Shown one piece after another: positions 14,922 to 23,476 of a stretch of 64,000 bases of DNA (within the stretch, counting starts at the first letter, position 1; every line of letters starts with the position of its first letter). The DNA lies in the NCBI RefSeq assembly GCF_035189165.1, contig NZ_CP045246.1, positions 248,001 to 312,000 of the forward strand. Reading direction: 5' to 3'. Made by a program: the position numbers and the translations under genes. The notes beneath the pieces were generated by a model, which made no database searches, was not told the DNA's origin, and saw only the letters and a program-made list of their open reading frames with translations. This stretch comes from Arthrobacter sp. JZ12 (lineage in GTDB: Bacteria > Actinomycetota > Actinomycetes > Actinomycetales > Micrococcaceae).

Positions 14922-15844
14922 CCCTTCTCGGCTCCCGCAGTCAGCCCCTCGGTCAGCAGCCGCTCAGCCGCAAAGAAAATGATGATGATCGGCAGGGTCA
15001 GAATGACGGAACCGGCCATGAGCACCGTCGTCGGAATCTCAATGCTTCCGGCCAGCTGGGAGAGCCCCAGCGACACCGTCCAGTTCTCACGGGCCTCGAC
15101 GAGGAAGAGCAGGGCGAACAGGAACTCGTTCCAGGCGATCATGAAGATGTAGAGAGCGTTCGAGATGATGGCGGGCATCGCCAGCGGCAGGCTGACCCGG
15201 CGCATGATGGCGAGCCTGCCGGCGCCGTCGATCGCTGCTGCTTCTTCCAGGCTTGTGGGTATGGTTTCGAAGTAGTTGCGCAGCATGTAGATGCTGACGG
15301 GAACCACTTGCGCCACATAGACCAGAAGGAGTCCGGCCAGTTCACCCCGGAGGCCGATCCGCGTGAAGAAGACGAACAGCGGAATGGCCAGAAGGATGCT
15401 CGGAAACAGGTAGACGGCCAGGAAGAGGGCGCCGATCTTTCGTCGTCCGAAGAACTGCAACCGGCTGATGGCGTAGGACCCGGGGATGGCCAGAAGCAGC
15501 GTGACGAGCACCGTCCCGAGGGCAACCAGCGCACTATTCCGCATGAAGACCAGGAAGCCCTGCCCACCTTCGGAGGTCGAGCGCAGGACTGACGTGTAGG
15601 TGTCGGCGCTGAATTCCGCCGCGGTAATCCAGATGACGCCCGGATCCTGCAGGAGGCTCGACAGCGGGCGGACCGACAGGATGAGCATGTAGTAGAAGGG
15701 AAAGAGGGTCACAAGCAGGATCACCGCAATGACGATCCACCGCAGCCACGTGAGGACCAGCGTTTCGATCCTGTCCCGCGACCACGGCCGCTTGCTCGAC
15801 GCCGGAGCGCCCCTGCGCTGCGCTTCAACCTCGGTTGCCATCAC
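14918..15844 (-). CDS. Carbohydrate ABC transporter permease (MalG type)
   Basis: A 308-residue membrane protein, last gene of the first glycan importer. Six hydrophobic segments follow a basic N-terminal tail of about 35 residues. EEAAAIDGAGRLAIMRRVSLPLAMP (residues about 205-230) is the EAA loop that docks on the ATPase; it is typical of CUT1 sugar permeases. Its start overlaps the upstream permease stop by four bases. No ATPase gene is present in the locus, so a shared MsmK/MsiK-type ATPase encoded elsewhere is likely, as is common for CUT1 systems in actinobacteria. Confidence 0.88.
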   Translation of the reverse strand: MMATEVEAQRRGAPASSKRPWSRDRIETLVLTWLRWIVIAVILLVTLFPFYYMLILSVRPLSSLLQDPGVIWITAAEFSADTYTSVLRSTSEGGQGFLVFMRNSALVALGTVLVTLLLAIPGSYAISRLQFFGRRKIGALFLAVYLFPSILLAIPLFVFFTRIGLRGELAGLLLVYVAQVVPVSIYMLRNYFETIPTSLEEAAAIDGAGRLAIMRRVSLPLAMPAIISNALYIFMIAWNEFLFALLFLVEARENWTVSLGLSQLAGSIEIPTTVLMAGSVILTLPIIIIFFAAERLLTEGLTAGAEKG

Positions 15845-16845
15845 CCCACCTCCTCTTTCCTCGCGAAAAACTTCAGGTAGATCCCCACTAGGACGGCGAG
15901 AATCGCGGCCAGGACGAGGGCCTGCGCGGAAGCAGCGCCGATGTCCCCGCGCGCGGTAAGAAAGTTGTAGACGCGGACGGCCACCACCTCGGTACCGGCC
16001 CCGCCTCCGGTGAGGAGGTAGATGTCGTCGAAGCTATTGAACGTCCAGATGAAGCGCAGGACGGACAGTACGGCAATGGTCGGCAGCAGTTGGGGCAGGA
16101 GGATGTGCCGGAACCGTTGGGTGGGAGTAGCACCATCAACGCGGGCGGCTTCATCCAGGCTGGCCGGAACCGCCTGCAAGCGGGCGGTCAGGAACAGGAA
16201 TGCGAAAGGAAAGGACCGCCACGCTTCGAAGGCAATGACGGTCAGCAGTGCGGTGGGCACTGGAAAGGTCAGGCCGAGGAACGAAACTTCCCGTTGTCGC
16301 TCGCTCAGGAACGGAACGGCGTCATCCCAACCGAGGAATTGTGTTCCCCAAACATTGATGATGCCGAACTGGGGGTTGAGCATTGTGGTCCACACAAACG
16401 TGACGGCCACGATCGGCGCGACGTAGGGGATCAAGGTCGCGGCGCGGACAAACGTCCGTCCGCGGAAGGGCTTTCGCAGGGCCAGCGCCGCAACCAGTCC
16501 GAACAGGATTGCCAGACCTGTGCCCGCGACTGAGTAGACCAGTGTTGTCATCAACGCTTCGAGGAAGCCCGGGGATGAAAACACTTCGACGAAGTTGGAG
16601 ATCGTGTAATTGCCGAAAATCCCGGCCGTTCGAAGGTTCAGCAGGCGAATCCGCTGGAAGGCGAGCAGGATCGTCCAGACGATCGGCAGGACAACCATAA
16701 CCACGACGATGACCAGCGTGGGCGAAATCAGGAAGAGGCCGGCACGTTGCTCGGCCCGGGCCATCGGTGAGAGCTTCCTCGTGGCGCGGGGCTCCGACGC
16801 GCCAGGCGTCGGAGCCCCGTTGGCCCTGCGGATGCTGGTTGTCAC
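15841..16845 (-). CDS. Carbohydrate ABC transporter permease (MalF type)
   Basis: A 334-residue membrane protein, the first permease of the importer. After a 35-residue cytoplasmic tail there are six helices. The EAA loop reads DEAARVDGATPTQRFRHILLPQLLP around residues 225-250. It overlaps both neighbours by four bases (ATGA type), so synthesis of binding protein and permeases is tightly coupled here, unlike the second importer at 25.5-28.7 kb, where a hairpin separates them. Substrate likely an oligosaccharide from the glycan processed by the lyase encoded at 20.3-22.3 kb. Confidence 0.88.
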   Translation of the reverse strand: MTTSIRRANGAPTPGASEPRATRKLSPMARAEQRAGLFLISPTLVIVVVMVVLPIVWTILLAFQRIRLLNLRTAGIFGNYTISNFVEVFSSPGFLEALMTTLVYSVAGTGLAILFGLVAALALRKPFRGRTFVRAATLIPYVAPIVAVTFVWTTMLNPQFGIINVWGTQFLGWDDAVPFLSERQREVSFLGLTFPVPTALLTVIAFEAWRSFPFAFLFLTARLQAVPASLDEAARVDGATPTQRFRHILLPQLLPTIAVLSVLRFIWTFNSFDDIYLLTGGGAGTEVVAVRVYNFLTARGDIGAASAQALVLAAILAVLVGIYLKFFARKEEVG

Positions 16846-18248
16846 TGCAGCGAGTCCTGGATGGACTGCAGGGTCTCGGCTGCCTGCCGTGCTGCTGCCT
16901 CCGGGTCTGCGCCGCCGCTGGTTACCTCGGCGACGGCGTCGGCGATGGGCAGTTCGCCCAGCGCCGCACCCGCGAGGTCTCCCTGGCCCTGTGGAATTCC
17001 CCAGAGGCGCAGGTCGTCCACTCCGGTCTGCAGGGCTTCGAGCACCTCCCCGGAGTAGAAGTTCTCGAGCGGCTCCTTGCGGTCAACGCCCGCGGGGAGG
17101 GTCTGCCAGGCGTCGGAGTATTCGGTTGGGCTGTCTGCGGTGCCGAAGCGGACAGGAACCTTCCCTTCGGGTGCAATAGCCAGGTAGTCGACGTAGCCGT
17201 CGCTCATCATGTACTCGACGAACTGCTTGGATGCTTCGGCATTGGCTTCCGCTGTGATGGTCCAGTTGGTGATCTGGCCGAATTGCGCCGGTTCACCGCC
17301 GTCGGGACCGAGGATGGCGGGCACAACCCCGGTGTTCTCGGCGAGGAACGCGGGGTTGTCGGCGCATTCCGGGCAGGTGGGCAGTGCGTCGTCGCGAAGC
17401 CCAGCCATCTCATCGAGTACGAAGGTGGACCAGATGAACATGGCGGCTTCTCCGGCGAAGTAGTTCGCGCGTACCGTGTCCACGTCCTGGGCCCCTGATA
17501 CCGAGTAGTTTCCGATCAGGTTGCCGTAGAACTCCAGGGCGGCGACACACTCGGGGCTGTCGAAGAGGATCTCGCCCTCCTCGCTGACCATTTCACAGCC
17601 GTTTCCGAGGGCCACGTGCTCAATAGTCTGCTGCGTGAAGGCGTCACCGGGGGCGGTGGCCCCTACGAAGCCTGCAATGTCCGGAGAATCGAGTGCTTCC
17701 GCCGCCGCGAGCATGTCCTCGTAGGTTTCCGGCGCTGCGAGCCCGGCCTCTTCGAACAGATCCGTACGGTAGTAGAGGAGCTGTGCCCAGGATTCGCTCG
17801 GTACGGCCAGGAGTTCGTCGCCATCGCGGTTCAGTTCAAGGGCCCGGGGAGAGAAGGTGTCTTCACCGAGTGCATCGACCACTTCCTGCACAGCCTGGGT
17901 GTTAGCCAGGTCATTGGCGCCGAGTGTGCGGACCTGCGTCAGCCCGATCGATCCGATGACGTCGGGCAGCTCGCCGGCGGCGGCTCCCGACGTAAGCACC
18001 TGGTTGAACTGATCTTCCTCTACGCCGACAACCTCGACCTGGATGCCGGATTCGCTCTCGAAGGCCGCTACGATCTCCTCGAATGCCGCCAGGCGGTCGG
18101 GGAGGGTATCGCTGGTCTGAACGGTGATGGACTGTCCCTCAGTGTCCGCTTCACCGCCTCCGCCGGAGCAAGCGGCCAGGGTGGCCACGGATATTGCTGC
18201 GAGCATTGTCGATGCTGCGAGCCTGCGCTGGGGGATGCCGATCTTCAT
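16842..18248 (-). CDS. Carbohydrate ABC substrate-binding lipoprotein
   Basis: A 468-residue solute-binding protein of family 1. The signal ends in the lipobox LAAC near residue 28, followed by a Gly-rich linker and an acidic mature start. ITVQTSDTLPDRLAAFEEIVAAFESE is the usual first strand and helix (given in two blocks around residues 38-63). The ATG at 18248 is chosen because AAGGAG precedes it and the signal peptide starts there; longer in-frame readings are not supported. It heads an operon with two permeases. A candidate operator, TGTGAAGCA, lies about 165 bases upstream (18412-18420). Confidence 0.85.
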   Translation of the reverse strand: MKIGIPQRRLAASTMLAAISVATLAACSGGGGEADTEGQSITVQTSDTLPDRLAAFEEIVAAFESESGIQVEVVGVEEDQFNQVLTSGAAAGELPDVIGSIGLTQVRTLGANDLANTQAVQEVVDALGEDTFSPRALELNRDGDELLAVPSESWAQLLYYRTDLFEEAGLAAPETYEDMLAAAEALDSPDIAGFVGATAPGDAFTQQTIEHVALGNGCEMVSEEGEILFDSPECVAALEFYGNLIGNYSVSGAQDVDTVRANYFAGEAAMFIWSTFVLDEMAGLRDDALPTCPECADNPAFLAENTGVVPAILGPDGGEPAQFGQITNWTITAEANAEASKQFVEYMMSDGYVDYLAIAPEGKVPVRFGTADSPTEYSDAWQTLPAGVDRKEPLENFYSGEVLEALQTGVDDLRLWGIPQGQGDLAGAALGELPIADAVAEVTSGGADPEAAARQAAETLQSIQDSLQ

Positions 18249-18410
18249 TCGAAACTCCTTCTCGCTGTACCTGGGGAACGCGATCAATGCGCTCCACCGG
18301 GGCGGGAGTCTCGATGGAGCCATTCCTACACGGAGCCACCTGACGGTGGACGATTCTCGTCGAGGTTGGAGAAGTGGAAGGTCCACATCGCCACTAATGC
18401 TCAAACGGTA

Positions 18411-18426
18411 GTGTGAAGCAGATCAC
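18411..18426 (+). promoter_or_regulatory. Candidate operator GTGTGAnGCAnnnCAC
   Basis: GTGTGAAGCAGATCAC lies upstream of the binding-protein operon. A closely similar element, GTGTGACGCAAGGCAC, occurs in the lyase/dehydrogenase divergent region (22397-22412), and TGCTTCACA, the inverse of the core, is at 22361-22369. Sharing among the locus promoters suggests the DeoR/LacI-type regulator encoded at 19190-20359 as binder; this is inference. Confidence 0.4.
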
Positions 18427-18506
18427 GTGTCGAGCAGTGACGGGCGAATTGTTATGGTCCCGGATGAGCTCGCGGAAAGCCCAAACTGAGCACGGTGAGC
18501 GGGGCC

Positions 18507-19193
18507 TCAGGCTAGCAACCAGTCCACTGCGCGCACTAGGAGTTCGCGGTGTTCCGGTGATGAGTACGACGCCGCGTCGTGGCCGAGCGCGTCGTAGAAA
18601 CTTCGTGCGACGCCGGCTCCGGAGCCGGCGTCGGCCCTCACCGGCCGCTGAAGCGACCACATGAGGGGATGCAGGTGCCCCTCATGCTCGTGGCGTGCAT
18701 GCACGACGACGTCGGGCGAAGTTCGCAGCCAGCTGTACCGTTCGTCGTCGACCGTGAAGTCCGGAACTCCCACCGGAAAGGAGCCTTCCAGCAGGATGTT
18801 GGCCTTCCCGTACTCCGGATGCATCGAGACGCCACGGACCCAGCGTCCGCCGAGCGCCGCTTCCCACGCTTCGGACTCCACGAAGCTGGTGGAGCTGGAG
18901 TGCAGGCCGAGCAGGGGCCGCCCGCCCGTGAGCCAGGCGTCGAGACCTGCGCTCGCTTCAGCGGTTCCCGGCGAGGTGCCGCCGTCGCGGGGGAGTCCGA
19001 CGTTGACGACCAGGAGATCCGGCCACGCGCCCGGGTCCCGAAGCCCGGCAAGGGCGGTGTCGACGTCGTCAGCGGTGGTGACCTGAAGGCCTCGGGCCTT
19101 CAAGAGCCCTGCGACTGCATCGGAAGTCTCCTCGAAGGGATGCCATGGGTCGGCGTACCGGCCGGTGCCGGACAGGAGCAGCGCGGTTGTCAT
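18507..19193 (-). CDS. ThuA-like domain protein
   Basis: A 228-residue protein of the ThuA-like glutamine-amidotransferase-fold family. Typical blocks are LLLSGTGRYADPWHPFEETS at the start, LLGLHSSSTSFVESEAWEAALGG in the middle (as two parts), FTVDDERYSWLRTSPDVVVHA, and PLMWSLQRP near residue 180. The nucleophile-elbow position has no Cys, as in other ThuA proteins. ThuA proteins accompany sugar-utilisation loci; a role in keto-sugar or disaccharide metabolism is known only for the trehalose system. The start overlaps the regulator gene stop (ATGA). Confidence 0.82.
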   Translation of the reverse strand: MTTALLLSGTGRYADPWHPFEETSDAVAGLLKARGLQVTTADDVDTALAGLRDPGAWPDLLVVNVGLPRDGGTSPGTAEASAGLDAWLTGGRPLLGLHSSSTSFVESEAWEAALGGRWVRGVSMHPEYGKANILLEGSFPVGVPDFTVDDERYSWLRTSPDVVVHARHEHEGHLHPLMWSLQRPVRADAGSGAGVARSFYDALGHDAASYSSPEHRELLVRAVDWLLA

Positions 19194-20359
19194 GGAAGGT
19201 TCACCTCTGCGGGAGCGGGGACCGGAGTCTGGTCAGAAGCGGCTGACTGCAGCGGCTGCGGTGCACCGAGTGAGGATTCCCGCACGATCAGGTCGGGGTT
19301 GAGTTCCACCCGGTGCACCGGGCGCCGCCGTCCCTCCGCAATCCGGCCGGTCAGCAGCTGGACCGCCAGCCGCCCCACATAGTGTTTGGGCGGCCGCACC
19401 GCGGAGATGGCGGGCTCGGCGAGGTAGGCCACCTCGTCGTCGTATGCCACCACCGACAGTTCGCCGGGCACCGAGATTCCCCGGTCGAGGCAGTGCTGCA
19501 CCAGCGCGACGGCCTGGGTGTCCGCGTGCACCAGCAGCGCGGTTGTGCCCGTTTCCCTGCAGCGGGCGATGATGTTGTCGAACTGGTCGCTGCGCGGGTT
19601 TCCGAAGCGGCCGACGGTGTCATCGTGGACGGCGTCGGCAGGGATGCCGAGGGCCGCAACGGCCTGCCGCCAGCCGCGCAGCACGTGCCGGCTGGTGGGG
19701 CTGGCGGGATCGGTCAGGCAGCCAATCACCCGGTGCCCCTCCTGCCACAGGTGCCTAACGGCCATTCCGGCGCCAAACGCATGGTCGGTGGCCACCCACT
19801 CAAGCCGGTGCGCCGGGATCATCGTGGGGGAGCGGCGCTCCGCCAGCACCACGGGCAGGGGCAGCGAGTTGAGCCAGCGCAGCAGGTCGTGTCCCGGTTC
19901 GCCGCCTGTTTCGGGCGCGATGACGATGCCCCCGAGTCCGTCCATCTTCAGCAGCGCCTGGACCTGGCGCCGGTTGTCTTCCGCGTCGTAGCTGGAACCG
20001 CGCACCACCAGCCGGCTTCCCTGCGCTTCAGCTTCGGCCCGGGCGCCGCTGATCACCTGCGGCCAGTAGTAGTCCAGCGAGGGAACCACCATGCCGATGA
20101 GCGGACGGGTGCCCTTCAGTTGGTCGGACGCGGTTCGCTCCAGTGAGCTGGGCAGCACCGCACCACCGTGGACGCGGGAAACAAGCCCCTGTTCGGCTAG
20201 AACGTTCACGTCCCGCCGGATTGTCAGCTCGCTCACGCCGAGTTCAGCGGCGACGGTGCGGACGGTGATCGACCCGTGCGCCCGCAACTCGTCCATGAGG
20301 CGTTCGCGCCGCTGAAGGGAGAACATGGACCGCCCGCCCTGGGCATCATTGATGGACAT
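19190..20359 (-). CDS. DeoR-HTH / LacI-type sensor transcriptional regulator
   Basis: A 389-residue regulator with a chimeric build. Residues about 12-65 are a DeoR-type winged helix (RRERLMDELRAHGSITVRTV, then SELTIRRDVNVLAEQGLVSRVHGGA). The rest (about 85-360) is a periplasmic-binding-like sugar sensor as in LacI/GalR proteins (PLIGMVVPSLDYYWPQVISGA at its start, RGISVPGELSVVAYDDEVAYLAEP late). AAAGGCG precedes the ATG at 20359; a start at the internal Met of MFSLQRRERL is possible. It overlaps the lyase gene upstream and the ThuA gene downstream. Likely local repressor of the glycan locus. Confidence 0.85.
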   Translation of the reverse strand: MSINDAQGGRSMFSLQRRERLMDELRAHGSITVRTVAAELGVSELTIRRDVNVLAEQGLVSRVHGGAVLPSSLERTASDQLKGTRPLIGMVVPSLDYYWPQVISGARAEAEAQGSRLVVRGSSYDAEDNRRQVQALLKMDGLGGIVIAPETGGEPGHDLLRWLNSLPLPVVLAERRSPTMIPAHRLEWVATDHAFGAGMAVRHLWQEGHRVIGCLTDPASPTSRHVLRGWRQAVAALGIPADAVHDDTVGRFGNPRSDQFDNIIARCRETGTTALLVHADTQAVALVQHCLDRGISVPGELSVVAYDDEVAYLAEPAISAVRPPKHYVGRLAVQLLTGRIAEGRRRPVHRVELNPDLIVRESSLGAPQPLQSAASDQTPVPAPAEVNLP

Positions 20360-22328
20360 GATTCGCCTTTATTTCGAGGGTGAAACTGCCTTTGCGGCGC
20401 ATCCCGGGCGCCGTCCGGAAGGTCAAGCGGGTCAGCCGGCCGCCCCACACCTCCGCTAGCAGCGGATCGTCGAGTTCCCAGTGCTCAACCCCGGCTTCGG
20501 CTGCCGCCGGATCCCAGCTCAACAGTGCGCTGCGACCACTGACGACGCCGGGAATCCCCTCCGGTGCCACCGTCGCCATTCCGCGCTGAACCGTGACACC
20601 TCCGGCGAGGAGATAACGCACGTACACGCCGTCGTCGTTGTCTTCCGAGGCATCCGGAAGGTGCCATTCGTCTCTCACCGTGATGACGGCTCCGCGCTCG
20701 CCGGATGCCGGCTGCAGACCGGCGGCCCTGCGCCATTCCGCTCCGTCCGGGAGTCCGTAGGCCTTCTCCAGTTGCATCGCCATCACCAATTGCTGCGGCG
20801 TGGGCGGCTGTACGACGACGGCGGAAAACTCCCTGCCGACGCCCTGTCCCAGCCCCCACGGGGCGGGAACAGAGTGCCACTCGCTCTGCATGGCGCGGAT
20901 GGAGTACCGGTCGGGCCCGAAGGTTTGCGCCGTGTAGGTGGGCTGGCCGGCGTCTACCAGCAGCGGTACGCCGTCCACTGCGACGGTCACCGATCCGACG
21001 TCAAGGTGGTTGTGGTGCTCCGCGTTGTGGCCGCCCTTGGCAGTGAGCACCAGACCGGAAGCGCTGCCGCCGGTTTCGCGGGCAACCAGAATCTGGACGG
21101 ACTCGAGGTAGGTGAACGGGACGAGCGGTGGCGAGACGGGTGTTTCGTCTTCAACGGTGGAGCGGGCACCAAAGGCGGTGCTGTCATCGAAGGAGACCGC
21201 GTGCAGGGCACGCAGCAGGCTGGCGTCCACCACCGGTTCGGATCCGATCATGCACCGCGCGTGCCGGGTGGCGTCGTCGTCGTTCACGCGCCGGGCCCAC
21301 CGGTGGACCAGTTCCCACGGCAGGGTATCCGAGGCCCTGCCGGGGCCGTCCGCAACGTTGAGGAAGAAGGAGCCGCCGACGTGCATCCGGTGTGGGAACG
21401 CAACCAGTTCCCGGATCAGCGGAAGGTCGCCGTTCAGCTCACCGGCAGTCGCCACCTCCAACAGTTCGAGGGCTTCGAGAGCCCTACCCGCGCCGTTCCA
21501 CCAGTACGCGAACCCTTCATCGATCGCACCGTCGGAGGGGAGGGAGGACAGGAACCGGTCCAGGCCCTCGATGACCCGAAGTGTCAGCTCCGCCCGACGG
21601 CCGGGTTCGTCTTCCAGGAGGAGAGCAGCCGTCAGCACGTTGGAGTGGATCCAGGGGTTCCAGTTGTGGACATCGCCGTCCAGGCCCAGCCAGTGCCAGT
21701 CCAACCGGGTAAGGAACGGTACGAAGGCGCGTGTGTTCGTTTCTGAACGGATTCGCGATCGGAGTCCGGGAGCGCGTGTATCGATGCGCGCTCCGAGGAG
21801 CAGGTCGATCCACGCAAGCTGGGCAACCACCTCACCCGCACCGAGATCCAGGTACGGATTCGACGGGTCCGGAACCACGTGTCCCTTGCGGAAGAAGACG
21901 TCGTCATGGGCGGCCCAGCACCAGGAACTCTGTTCGCAGAGCAGGTAGGTCCCGTCGATCACCTCATCGAGCCACACCTGGTCCCCGGGTTGCTGCAGTG
22001 CCAGGAGGACCGCCCGGGTCAGCCTCCGCTGGCGCTCGCCGATGAGGCCTTCATAGGACGTCCGGTTGCCGTCGCGGAAGAACCGCGCGTAGTGCGAGAC
22101 CAGCGGCTGGGGCCACGGGGTGCCGCGTTCCGCGTGAGCGCGTTCGATCACTGCTGTCGGGAGCCGTAGCGGACCGGTGTTTCCCGGCTTGAGGAGACCT
22201 TTCCAGAAGCTCTGAAGGCGGCTCCGGGCGCCGTCGAGATTGCAGCGCAGCGAGGGCAGCGACGCGCCGTCCTGCCAGGCGGCGGTAAGCGGTCCGGTCG
22301 GAGGAGCGGCGACGAATTGTTCAGTCAT
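20346..22328 (-). CDS. Heparinase II/III family polysaccharide lyase
   Basis: A 660-residue protein with an alpha/alpha toroid N-terminal half (Trp-rich helical repeats up to about residue 380) and a beta-sandwich C-terminal half. GGHNAEHHNHLDVGSVTVAV near residue 430 is the heparinase II/III signature with the metal/catalytic His residues. Enzymes of this fold cleave uronic-acid polysaccharides by beta-elimination. No signal peptide is visible, so it probably acts on imported oligosaccharides in the cytoplasm. First gene of the minus-strand unit that also encodes the regulator and ThuA protein. The exact substrate (alginate, glycosaminoglycan, ulvan or other) cannot be told. Confidence 0.82.
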   Translation of the reverse strand: MTEQFVAAPPTGPLTAAWQDGASLPSLRCNLDGARSRLQSFWKGLLKPGNTGPLRLPTAVIERAHAERGTPWPQPLVSHYARFFRDGNRTSYEGLIGERQRRLTRAVLLALQQPGDQVWLDEVIDGTYLLCEQSSWCWAAHDDVFFRKGHVVPDPSNPYLDLGAGEVVAQLAWIDLLLGARIDTRAPGLRSRIRSETNTRAFVPFLTRLDWHWLGLDGDVHNWNPWIHSNVLTAALLLEDEPGRRAELTLRVIEGLDRFLSSLPSDGAIDEGFAYWWNGAGRALEALELLEVATAGELNGDLPLIRELVAFPHRMHVGGSFFLNVADGPGRASDTLPWELVHRWARRVNDDDATRHARCMIGSEPVVDASLLRALHAVSFDDSTAFGARSTVEDETPVSPPLVPFTYLESVQILVARETGGSASGLVLTAKGGHNAEHHNHLDVGSVTVAVDGVPLLVDAGQPTYTAQTFGPDRYSIRAMQSEWHSVPAPWGLGQGVGREFSAVVVQPPTPQQLVMAMQLEKAYGLPDGAEWRRAAGLQPASGERGAVITVRDEWHLPDASEDNDDGVYVRYLLAGGVTVQRGMATVAPEGIPGVVSGRSALLSWDPAAAEAGVEHWELDDPLLAEVWGGRLTRLTFRTAPGMRRKGSFTLEIKANHVHQ

Positions 22329-22360
22329 GTTCGTTTCGGATCGAGTGAGAGAAGAATGAT

Positions 22361-22416
22361 TGCTTCACATCGAACCTGAGTATGTACTGGTTTCCGGTGT
22401 GACGCAAGGCACACGG
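22361..22416. promoter_or_regulatory. Divergent promoter region with two candidate operator copies
   Basis: Between the lyase and dehydrogenase genes. It contains TGCTTCACA (22361-22369, inverse of TGTGAAGCA) and GTGTGACGCAAGGCAC (22397-22412) inside an imperfect inverted repeat CCGGTGTG...CACACGG (22394-22416). The same element lies at 18411-18426, so a common regulator is likely. Confidence 0.4.
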
Positions 22417-22462
22417 TTACAAGCATCCGCTGCATATCCGGGAGCTCCCGAGAGGACAACTC

Positions 22463-23476
22463 ATGACGAACAAACCCGAGGCACTGGTGGTGATGGGCTC
22501 AACGACCTTCGCCGACCAGTTCGACTCCTCGCGGTTGGAGCGGCTCGGACAGCTGGTAAACCTCGGCGACCCGGTCTGGACGAACTCGCTTGACGCACCT
22601 GAGTTGTCGACAAGGCTCGCAAACGTCGAGGTCCTCGTCACCAGCTGGGGCGTTCCCCGGCTCAACGCCGAGCGGCTGGCGGCGATGCCGAAGCTCCGGG
22701 CGGTCTTCCACTGCGCCGGCACCATCCGCGACTTTGTCAGTGACGAACTGTGGGCCCGAAACATCCTGGTCACCAACTGTGCGGACGTGAATGCTGTGCC
22801 GGTTGCGGAGTTCACCTTCGCCTCGATCCTCCTGGCTGGGAAACGCGCCCAATTCCTCGCGAACGACGCCCGCAACTTCCGCGCCGATTGGTCCTACATC
22901 GGCAACCACGGGGACCTCGGGAACATCGGCCGCACCATCGGCGTCATCGGTTTCTCGCGGGTAGGGCGGCGGGTGGTGAAGCTGATGGAACGTATCCAGG
23001 ACGCAACGTGCCTGGTGGTCGATCCCTACGCCGATCCTCGGGATGTCGCAGCAGCGGGCGGGCGCCTGGTGCCCCTTGACGAGATGCTGCCGGTGGCCGA
23101 CGTCGTCACCATCCACGCCCCCGAACTTCCCGCGACGCGCCACATGATCGGAGCACCGCAGCTGGCAGCCATGAAAGACCACGCCACCCTCATCAACACC
23201 GCCCGCGGCTCCCTGGTGGACACGAGCGCTCTTGAGGAAGCATGCCGGTCCGGCCGGATCCAGGCCATCCTCGATGTGACCGATCCGGAACCATTGCCCG
23301 CCGACTCCGTGCTGTACGACCTGCCGAACGTCGTGATCACCCCGCACATCGCGGGATCACTGGGAACCGAAACCCGCCGCATGTCCGACGCCGCCCTCGA
23401 CGAACTCGAACGCTACCTGTCCGGCGAAGCGCTGGTTGCCCGCGTCCTCCTTGAAGACCTGGGGCTGAGCGCATGA
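22463..23476 (+). CDS. D-2-hydroxyacid dehydrogenase (NAD-dependent)
   Basis: A 337-residue oxidoreductase of the D-isomer-specific 2-hydroxyacid dehydrogenase family. GRTIGVIGFSRVGRRVVKLM (about residues 154-173) is the NAD-binding loop. INTARGSLVDTSALEEA holds the catalytic Arg, DVTDPEPLP the Glu, and TPHIAGSLGTE the catalytic His. Opens the plus-strand operon that continues with the DUF2264 enzyme and second importer. In a uronate pathway it could reduce or oxidise a keto-acid intermediate; this is inferred from context only. The start ATG follows GAGAGGA. Confidence 0.88.
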   Translation: MTNKPEALVVMGSTTFADQFDSSRLERLGQLVNLGDPVWTNSLDAPELSTRLANVEVLVTSWGVPRLNAERLAAMPKLRAVFHCAGTIRDFVSDELWARNILVTNCADVNAVPVAEFTFASILLAGKRAQFLANDARNFRADWSYIGNHGDLGNIGRTIGVIGFSRVGRRVVKLMERIQDATCLVVDPYADPRDVAAAGGRLVPLDEMLPVADVVTIHAPELPATRHMIGAPQLAAMKDHATLINTARGSLVDTSALEEACRSGRIQAILDVTDPEPLPADSVLYDLPNVVITPHIAGSLGTETRRMSDAALDELERYLSGEALVARVLLEDLGLSA

